Source of the DNA: Warburgia ugandensis
Taxonomy: Eukaryota > Streptophyta > Magnoliopsida > Canellales > Canellaceae
NCBI GenBank assembly: GCA_035236585.1
Contig: CP141126.1
Coordinates: 66,069,414 to 66,133,413, forward strand
DNA: 64,000 nucleotides
Reading direction: 5' to 3'
Under the pieces are notes generated by a model. The model worked only from the letters and a program-made list of their open reading frames with translations, had not been told where the DNA came from and did not search any database. Positions 56,582 to 64,000 of this stretch are shown piece by piece. The first letter of the stretch is position 1, and each line of letters begins with the position of its first letter. Both the position numbers and the translations under genes were made by a program.

Positions 56582-58570
56582 TGATTGTTTTCCACAAGTG
56601 AATAGCCTATTGTAGTATAGCTTGTGCAGTATAGGTTGATCCCATGGGGACTTGACTTAAAGAAAATGGAGTTAAAATAAAATTTAATTTGTCACAAATT
56701 AATTAAAATTATAGAAATTAAATAATAATGAATTAGAAACTTAGATCTATTGAATTAATGAAAAGTACACATGTCCAAGTTTAAAAGACATAGAATTAAA
56801 CAAAATATTAAGGGAAATCCACTTTTCTAGCTTTGTCATAGCAAGATTCTTCAACTTTGGCCATATTCGAGTTGATCAACCATCAATCCCTTGGGTCTCT
56901 CATTAATGACTTAACGATTAGATTAGGTAGATCTTCAAAAAATTTGATGATCTAGATCAATGTGAAAAAAAATAAAGAATGTATGTCTTAGATTGAATTT
57001 TTGGATTACAACTCAAAGATCAAATCCATTAGATTAGCTAGGAATTGTGTTCAGATGAATATCTGAGAATTGATTGAAAATTTGAAAAGAAAAGAAAAGA
57101 AAAAAACTAAATTGGTAACGTTAGTTAAAGCTAAATCATTGATTCGATTAGGCTTTAATCAAATAGGGACTTGTTCGATATTTCCTGTTTTTGTTTGAGA
57201 ACACAACAAAACTTGGATAACACAATATATGAATAAGAATAACACAAAATGGGAAAAAGGAGAAACTAAGACATAAAAGAAATTAAAATAGATTTTAAAA
57301 GGGTAAATTTGGAATTTAATCTAAAATTTTCCTTTCTTCAACTCGTAGCCGAGACCTATATAAAATGCAGCTCCCTATGATTGTTTGAAATCTAAAATAG
57401 AGGGGAAGAAAAGACATTTTGGGGAAAATCCGAATTGGATTTATCTCTAAACAAGATAAATTGTATAGAAGGGAAGAAATTAGAGGATGATCCGTAAGAA
57501 ATAAGAGAAAATTCAATGATGAAAATAAGAAGAAGATCAAGTTGAGTACAAGGATTGTTTACGGTGAAGAAAATAGGGATGAAGAAGAGAAGATAAATAA
57601 TAAGAGCAAGCTAGGCGGTGATGAAATATGACTAAAACAAAGATAAAACTGGGAAAGAATGGAAGTAGAAACAATGGCTGATTGGGAACAATGGAGGATA
57701 GTAGAGAATGTGAGAGACGACAACTGGTTGAGGGTGGATGAATGGGTAATAGAGATCATGAGAAGCAAAGAAAATTGCAGTGAAACAAGGACTGTTTTTA
57801 TCTCCTCCTTTTGTTTTTTCACAGTGATCTCTTACGGTGGTGAATAATGGTCCTCTTCTCTTGTGGGGTTCCTCCTATAGAGCTTCCATAGTGTTGTGAG
57901 AGAGAGCCAGCATAAGAAAGAGAGATGGGGATGCCTCAAGTCTTCGCTTTTTAAAGCTTCTCAACCTTCCTCTTCAATTACAACTTTCCTCCTTGGGGTT
58001 TTCTCTATTGGGATCTCTTCCATATTAGCATGTTCTCCTCCCTCTTTCCAAAATTCATGTCTTTTTAATGGATCACATGTTCCCCTTTTGTTTCTATTAT
58101 AGTGTGTTGCTTTTACCAAATCAATTTCAAAAAGATCTGCTCATCTATCTTCTTTCCTCCTCTAATAGATTATGCATTTAAACGCATCCTAATCTTTCCA
58201 AATTGTTGCCTATTTCTTCATCATTACTTATTTTCTAGAATTTTGTTTCTTATTCCCTTTTACCATCTTCACATTGTATTTTAGTGCTCTTGTAAGGTGA
58301 AAATGATCTCATACCAATCAAATTGTTCCAAGCCATCCAAGTTCATTCTAGTTGATTTGCAGCATAAAAAACTCAATTAGATTCATCTTGATCATACTTT
58401 AAACATCAATTAGCTCCCAATGATCATCTGACTATTAAATTTTGTAAATCAATGATTGGATGATTAATTGGAGCTAAAATAAAATTTTAAGTTGAAAATT
58501 GCAAAAAGTGATTGGATGATCTAATTAAATGCTAAATTTGGGTATTTTATCTAAAATTAAACACAACACA
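56582..58570 (-). repeat. 3' LTR (1,989 bp) of the Athila-like element
   Basis: It matches 63411-64000 from its first bases ('tgattgttttccacaagtg' against 'tgcttgtttttcacaagtg') for as far as the window allows, with many substitutions and small gaps. A minus-strand TATATAGG at about 57355-57362 could be the promoter TATA box. The inner edge is fixed by the purine tract at 58571-58578. The plus-strand frames here have no coding meaning. Confidence 0.9.
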
Positions 58571-59399
58571 CCCCCCAACAAGCATTTTGCTAGTCCCTAG
58601 CAAAACATGCATAGAATCAAATTACAAAATTGATATAAATTGCCACTTTTATAGGTACTCACAATTGCATTTAGCATATGCAACAAGCTATTAAACCCCT
58701 GGGTTACCCTTAGTGGATGAGTTAACCCTCATGAGGGTCTACAGTGAATATACTCACAAAATTCCAAAAATCATTTTCAAGTCATTTTTCTACTTTTTTC
58801 TTAGAGAATTATTGTCAATAAATCTATCAAGCTTGGCATAATAATAAAAAAAGAAGGAAAATTCAAAACCATACTCATATGCTAAATATATTCCAATTAA
58901 CCTCAAATCTCAGAGTGTGTGTACATTATATGTATATAATAATCCTTATCTCTAAGTAGACTTCTAACTTTTGAATTCCATCTGAAGTATGTTTTGGCCT
59001 CAATCCTCACTAATAGACATACACTCAGAAATGAAACTCTCAGATAAAGGGTTCAAATCGTATCTCTCTTTTAAATATGTGGTTAGAGTCAGTAAGAGCA
59101 AATTTATCTCACATATATTCATGAAGGAACATGAGTTACCCAAGAATTGAGTTTGATCCCTTTAGAAAGGATGTCATTACCTTTGAATACTTAGACATAT
59201 TACTCTTTAAATCATATTCGTTCTTTTTCTCAGCAATAAATCTTCAATTGTGATGAAATGTACACTTAGGAAAGGTTATGAAAAGAAAGGGTATATGGTA
59301 TTCAAAATTCTCCAAAAATAAGTAGAGGTCTTCTATTAACAATTAACAATTCTTCTTTACTTTGTTCATCTGATGTGAATATTCTCTCTCTCTCTCTCT

Positions 59400-59487
<88 letters not shown>

Positions 59488-59686
59488 CTTTTTTTTTTTC
59501 ACAACTATTTACATCTCTTTGAAGAACATTTCTTTTCTCGATATTCACTTCTATACTTTCATTATGACTAAAAAGTATTTTTTTTTTCATTTATCTCTAA
59601 CTTATCATTTGAAGAAAATAGGTAATGGATAATTTATACTGGGTTAACAAGGCAAGGGATAATTTGGGTACCAAAAAGAAAAGGCT
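58571..59686 (-). other. Non-coding 3' interior of the Athila-like element, with (CT)n
   Basis: On the minus strand the last bases before the LTR read 'tttgctagggactagcaaaa' then 'tgcttgttggggg', a hairpin-forming word known from the 3' end of Athila/Tat elements. A (TC)n microsatellite of about 99 bp with one interruption lies at 59384-59482. No pol domain was found in this interval, where pol should be. Confidence 0.8.
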
Positions 59687-62204
59687 TTAATAAAAGGGCT
59701 CGATTTGGCTAGCTAGTGGTAGAAATGTTATGGGGTAGGCTTTAGGACCAAATTTCTTAATTATTTTACCACTATGAAGAATGGTATCTGCCTTTGTTTG
59801 TTCTATGTTTGAATTTGAAGAATTAATCTCATTAACTAAATGCACATCATTAAAGTTTACATTTGGTGGGCTAGGAAATTGCCTTTTTTCAAAAGTCTGC
59901 ATCATTTGAGACATCTTGTCCTTCAATTCAGCCATGGATCATGCGTTCTCTTTTAATTGGACTTCTAATTGAGCAATTTTCCTCTCCTGGCATTGCATGA
60001 ATTGATGAAATTTATCTCCACTTGCCTCTTAAGTGGGCGAGGGTAAGGTCTAGGAGCAAGTGGTCCTTGTGGTGGTTGGTAAGGGTGGTATTGGTCCTTG
60101 TTTGAGATAATAGCATTATATCCATTCCTCCAACTAAAAGTACGATGATTACTCTAGTTGGGATTATATGTCTTTGAAGCTGGGGAAGAAGGTTGCTCAT
60201 AAGAATGTGCTTGTTCATCAAGCACATACTGGAATGCAGGAACGGTGGGACATTTATATGTGGGGTGTGTGTTACTTTAAAAAACACCACACATATTTGA
60301 CTTTCTTAAAGGAAAATTTTCCCATTTCCATGGCCTTAACTATTCTAGCTAGGAAAGCCATTTTAGCATTCATATCATCTTTTTCAGTCATGGAATATAT
60401 TCCTTCCTGGTGGAGGTGGTGGTTGGCTGGGGCTTATTTGGTTACCTACTTTTTCTGAATCAGCCCAAGTTTGTGACTCTTTGCTAGTCATTCCAAACAC
60501 TCTTCCACCTCCTTAGGCTGTTTATTTAAGAAGTTGCCATCACACATCATTTCAACAAACTAGAGCATATCAAAATTAAGTCATTCATAAAAGAAGTTAA
60601 TGATATGTGAATGTTCATATGCATGATGTGGACAAGTTAATAATAATTCGTTGAATCTTTTCTCAGCATTGAGTTTCTTTATCCTTCTAGAAAAAATTCA
60701 CTATATTCTAGAGGAAAATATTTGTCTTACTCATAGGAAAGAACTTTTTCAAGAACTTTCTAATCATTTCTTACAATGTTCTTATGGAACTTGTTAGTAG
60801 TGAATGAAGCCACATCTTTGGTTTTTCCATTATAGAGAAAGGAAATAGTTTGAGTCTTATAATATCTAATTTGATGTTTTGTGTATGTTGAGTCATGCAC
60901 ATTTCTTCGAATTTTTTAAGTGCATGTAAGGACTCTCACTATCCAACCCATAATATTTGGGAAGTTGAATTACTCTAGCCTTTATAGCAATCATGCCAAC
61001 TTTTGATGTAAAATTATACATGAAGTTGTTCTCGTATAATTAGGCTACAAATAGCCTCTTAATGTTCTCTCGTGAGGATTTTGGTTATGCCAATCTTGAT
61101 CCCATTTCCTTCTCCTATTTAAAAACAGAGGAGAATGTTTCCTCTATGGATGATTATTATCACTAAAGAGAGGTAGAGGATCATCAGCATTAAAGAGAGG
61201 ATTCTTCGTCCATGAAGAAACATCATTGTTATCCAGGATGAGAGGTGGTTCATTATCATTAAAGAGGGGAGTGTTCCTCCATAGGAAAATATCATCTCTA
61301 TTAATGCTAGGGTGTGGATTACCCCTTTGATCAGTGTTTAGATTATTCATTGAATGCAACTGACCATATTATTGTTTTTCTTCTTCTTCTTCTTCTTCTT
61401 TTTTTAATTTTTGAGAAGAAAACTAAACTCAATAATGCAACCTAATTTCTAGAATGATGCATAAACAATAGAATGCACAATTTAAACAATCCTAAGTTTA
61501 GCAACTAGATAGTTTGATTTTCTTGAATTCGTGTGGGGGAGAACCTTTTAGATTGGTCTAATCTAATTCTCCTCCTCTCTTTTAGACTTGCCCCACTACT
61601 TACCAGTTATATTCTAATCTAACCAACCACTTCGCACCCTCCTCACCTAGCTGCCACATCTTTGCTTTTTCCATTAGAGAGAAAGGAAATTGTTTGAGTC
61701 TTATAATGTCTAATTTGATGTTTTGTGTATGTTGAGTCATGCACATTTCTTTGAATTCTTTTAAGTGCATGTAAGGACTCTCACTACCCAACCCATAAAA
61801 TTTGGGAAGTTGAATTACTCTAGCCTTTATAGCAATCATACCAACTTTTGAGGTAAAATTATACATGAAGTTGTTCTTGTATAATTAGGCTACAAATAGC
61901 CTCTTAATGTTCTCTCATGAGGATTTTGGTTATGCCAATCTTGGTCCCATTTCCTTCTCCTATTTAGAAGCAGTGGAAAATGTTTCCTCTATGAATGATT
62001 ATTATCACTAAAGAGAGGTAGAGGATCATCAGCATTAAAGAGAGGATTCTTCGTCCATGAAGAAACATCATTGTTATCCAGGATGAGAGGTGATTCATTA
62101 TCATTAAAGAGGGGAATGTTCCTCCATAGAAAAATATCATCTCTATTAATGCTAGGGTGTGGATTACCCCTTTGATCAGTGTTTAGATTATTCATTGAAT
62201 GCAA
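59687..62204 (-). pseudogene. Athila-like gag pseudogene with internal tandem duplication
   Basis: Minus-strand order: N-terminal piece (62204-61989; MHSMNNLNTDQRGNPHPSIN) and gag core (61866-61600; QLPKFYGLGSESPYMHLKEF and IRLKQFPFSLMEKAKMW). Then the N-terminal piece comes again (61359-61144) and a second core (about 61020-60760). Next is a C-terminal part near 60200-60120 (SKTYNPN*SNHRTFSWRN, compare Athila 'YNPGWRNHPNFSW') and MAELKDKMSQMMQTFEKRQF with ADTILHSGKIIKKFG (59935-59690), like the Athila 'AITLRSGK' word at the gag-protease border. Reading stops there. The repeat of N-terminal and core pieces comes from a DNA-level duplication. Confidence 0.85.
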
Positions 62205-62538
62205 TTGACCATATTATTGTTTTTCTTCTTCTTCTTCTTCTTCTTCTTCTTCTTCTTCTTCTTCTTCCTTTTTTATTTTATTTTATTTTATTTTTAAGTT
62301 TTGAGAAGAAAACTAAACTCAATAATGCAACCTAATTTCTAGAATGATACATAAACAATAGAATGCACAATTTAAACAATCCTAAGTCTAGCAACTAGAT
62401 AGTTTGATTTTCTTGAATTTGTGTAGGGGAGAACCTTTTAGATTAGTCTAATCTAGTGCTCCTCTCTTTCAGACTTGCCCCACTACTTACTAGTTAGATT
62501 CTAACCTAACCAACCACTTCGCACCCTCCTCAACTAGC
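60809..62538. repeat. Tandem duplication of about 844 bp inside gag
   Basis: Copy 1 spans 60809-61652 and copy 2 about 61653-62538. Both begin at 'gccacatctttg' and finish with 'cttcgcaccctcctca-ctag'. Identity is high along the full length. Copy 2 is longer mainly because of an expanded CTT microsatellite (62224-62267 against 61381-61400). The break word 'gccacatcttt' marks the duplication joint. Confidence 0.92.
62224..62267. repeat. (CTT)n microsatellite
   Basis: About 14 CTT units lie in copy 2 of the gag duplication, against about six in copy 1, showing expansion after the duplication. Confidence 0.95.
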
Positions 62539-63380
62539 CGTAGATAGTCTGAGTCATAGAATGTGCTAGCAGAGATAGTCATTTAAATACCAATGCAATA
62601 AGTTAGATAGGGACCACTAGAGTGACAATAGGTGGCCTCCTTCTAAGAGGGTCCTATGCGCATGTGATGACCTATATAGGTCTCTCTTAATTGATTTTAA
62701 ATTAATTTGGAAAGCTTAGTTACATTTTTGTAGTGATTATCCTATGTAGGTTAAGAGGCGGCGATGTAATCCACCCTTGTTCTTGTGGGCTTGGGTGCCC
62801 TTACTAATTAATTTCTACACTCCATGATAGTTTGATCAACATATAAATCACTTTGAAGCAATAAACATGCCCTAAAATGTAATAGTTATCAAGTATGCTA
62901 TCTATATGCAATTACACTACCAAACAATGCAAAGTTATTTTAGATATACAAACCATAATCTAGGAATTTTAAGGAATTAGGACTACTCACAATGGGGTCT
63001 TGGATAAATTCTTCTAGTACAAGGGTGGGACCATTTATATTCCACCTCTATTTCCAAGTTACAATGGTCCACCCTTGACCTGTATTATTACAAACCTTGT
63101 AAATGAATCGCGTTTAAAAAAATACAATGCATCCCTACTACAATTAACTCAAAAAATAAAAAGGCTATCCTAATTGAGGTCCTCCTTGAATTCCTCTTTT
63201 CTCAATTTCTTACAAAATAAAAAATAGCAATAAGTATAAAAAGTTAGGAAATAGAGTGATTATGCACCAAAAAATTAAAAAATGCACTTAAAAAATGCAT
63301 AGAATGCTAAAATAATGTAATTCCTATAATTCTTAATGTTATTTTTGTATTTTTATTAAATGTTATGAAAACTCCATTAT
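62539..63380 (-). other. Untranslated leader of the Athila-like element
   Basis: Between primer site and gag on the minus strand there is no open frame or known domain, as expected for the long leader of Athila elements. Confidence 0.6.
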
Positions 63381-63402
63381 GGGTCCCTGACAACAATAAC
63401 AA
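63381..63402 (-). promoter_or_regulatory. Decayed tRNA-Asp type primer-binding site
   Basis: Read on the minus strand: GTTATTGTTGTCAGGGACCC. The intact Athila/Tat site has TGGCGCC at its start and GTTGTC/GCCGGGGA after it. The 3' half is well kept, while the GGCGCC core has turned AT-rich. Confidence 0.7.
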
Positions 63403-63410
63403 AAACTTGT

Positions 63411-64000
63411 TGCTTGTTTTTCACAAGTGCATGGAATATTATAGTATAGCTTGTGAAAGTACGGGTCAACCCACAGGACTCAACTTAAAGAAAATGAAGT
63501 TGAAATAAAAATTAATTTTCCATAAATTAACAAAAATTAAATAAATATAAATGAAAAAATCATATATTTTTAATTAATGAAAAGTACAAAATTCAAAATA
63601 TAGAGAATTAAACAAAATATCAAGTGAAATGCATTTTCCGAGCTTGATCATAGTAAGATTTTTCAACTCTATCCACATCTGAGTTGATCAACCTTCATCA
63701 ATCTATTTCTCAAGTCTTTGATTAATGATTCAATGGCTAGACTACATAGATCTTCCAAAAATATGATAATTTAGAATAAAAAAAACAAAGATTGGACAAC
63801 TTAAATTGAAATTTTGGATTGTAGATGAAAGATCAAATCCACTAGATTAGCTAGGAATTGTGTTTAGATGAATATCTATGAATTGATTGAAATTTTGAAA
63901 AGAAAAAAACAAAAAAAAACTAAATTGGGCATGTTAGTGAGAGCTAAGCCATTGATTTGGTTAGGCTTAAATCAAATAGGGACTTGTTTGATATTTTTCT
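63411..64000 (-). repeat. 5' LTR of the Athila-like element (cut by window end)
   Basis: This is the partner of 56582-58570; the shared order includes 'cacaagtg', 'tatagcttgtg', 'agaaaatg(g/a)agtt', 'gagttgatcaacc' and 'gattagctaggaattgtgtt'. If it is the same length as its partner it should end near position 65,400, outside the window. Confidence 0.92.

Larger units (their letters stand above)
56582..64000 (-). mobile_element. Athila-like Ty3/gypsy element with gag but no pol (partial, runs off window)
   Basis: Two long direct repeats begin TG at 56582 and 63411 and are the LTRs. The left (3') LTR ends CA at 58570, giving 1,989 bp, and is followed on the minus-strand side by the purine tract TTGGGGGG. 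Next to the right (5') LTR lies a primer site (63381-63402) whose minus strand ends GTTGTCAGGGACCCA, a decayed tRNA-Asp type site as in Athila elements. The 4.84-kb interior has gag relics only; protease, reverse transcriptase and integrase are absent. Athila elements are normally over 10 kb, so pol has been deleted or this is a non-autonomous lineage. Confidence 0.88.

Noticed and set aside
57559-57847. Frames on both strands within the left Athila-like LTR
   Set aside because: The region is LTR, with purine/pyrimidine bias giving chance frames; no domain.
59302-59632. Overlapping frames of Arg-Glu or Ser-Leu dipeptide repeats
   Set aside because: They are translations of the (TC)n microsatellite.

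Overview
The window is nuclear DNA from a flowering plant, probably a woody species with a fairly large, repeat-rich genome. The evidence is spliceosomal GT-AG introns, Ty1/copia and Ty3/gypsy retrotransposons with plant-type primer sites, plant LINE and hAT relics, and Au-type SINEs. The species cannot be fixed from the sequence. No previously undescribed biological system is convincingly present. The window holds one intact cellular gene and many layers of dead or non-autonomous transposable elements.

The one cellular gene I can reconstruct is a plant MCTS1/MCT-1 homologue (PUA-domain translation re-initiation factor) on the minus strand. Eight coding exons run from the ATG at 45383 down to the TGA at 15525. 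The exons join in frame into exactly 181 codons plus stop, every intron is GT-AG, and 546 coding bases are spread over about 29.9 kb. Three introns are very large (5.5, 5.5 and 16.1 kb) and are packed with transposons.

Layout. 1-15,500: AT-rich intergenic DNA with a possible copia LTR start, a probable very long gypsy-type LTR (3037-8473, with an internal 398-bp tandem duplication), an Au-like SINE, a partial SINE and several tandem duplications. 15,525-45,383: MCTS1. Intron 7 has a 44-bp minisatellite. Intron 6 holds a 1,023-bp non-autonomous hAT-like element carrying a LINE fragment, an Au SINE with a 17-bp target duplication, a decayed hAT transposon with a related non-autonomous element inside it, and a 5'-truncated copia element joined to the hAT transposase. 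Intron 3 has a 5'-truncated LINE. Intron 1 has an LTR-like fragment, an orphan ORF and a GC-rich-ended MITE. 45,384-49,000: promoter flank and a 128-bp minisatellite. 48,190-54,500: a LINE relic split by a complete but dead copia element with both LTRs (49074-53590). 54,830-56,030: a gypsy gag relic. 56,582-64,000 and beyond: an Athila-like gypsy element with a 1,989-bp LTR and a gag region duplicated in tandem but no pol; its 5' LTR runs off the window.

How the parts relate. MCTS1 is the only locus expected to make a functional protein; its known partner in other eukaryotes is DENR. None of the element genes seen can encode an active enzyme: reading frames are broken, and visible catalytic residues of both copia polyproteins are changed. 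Their likely present effect is on MCTS1 intron length, antisense reading and splicing context.
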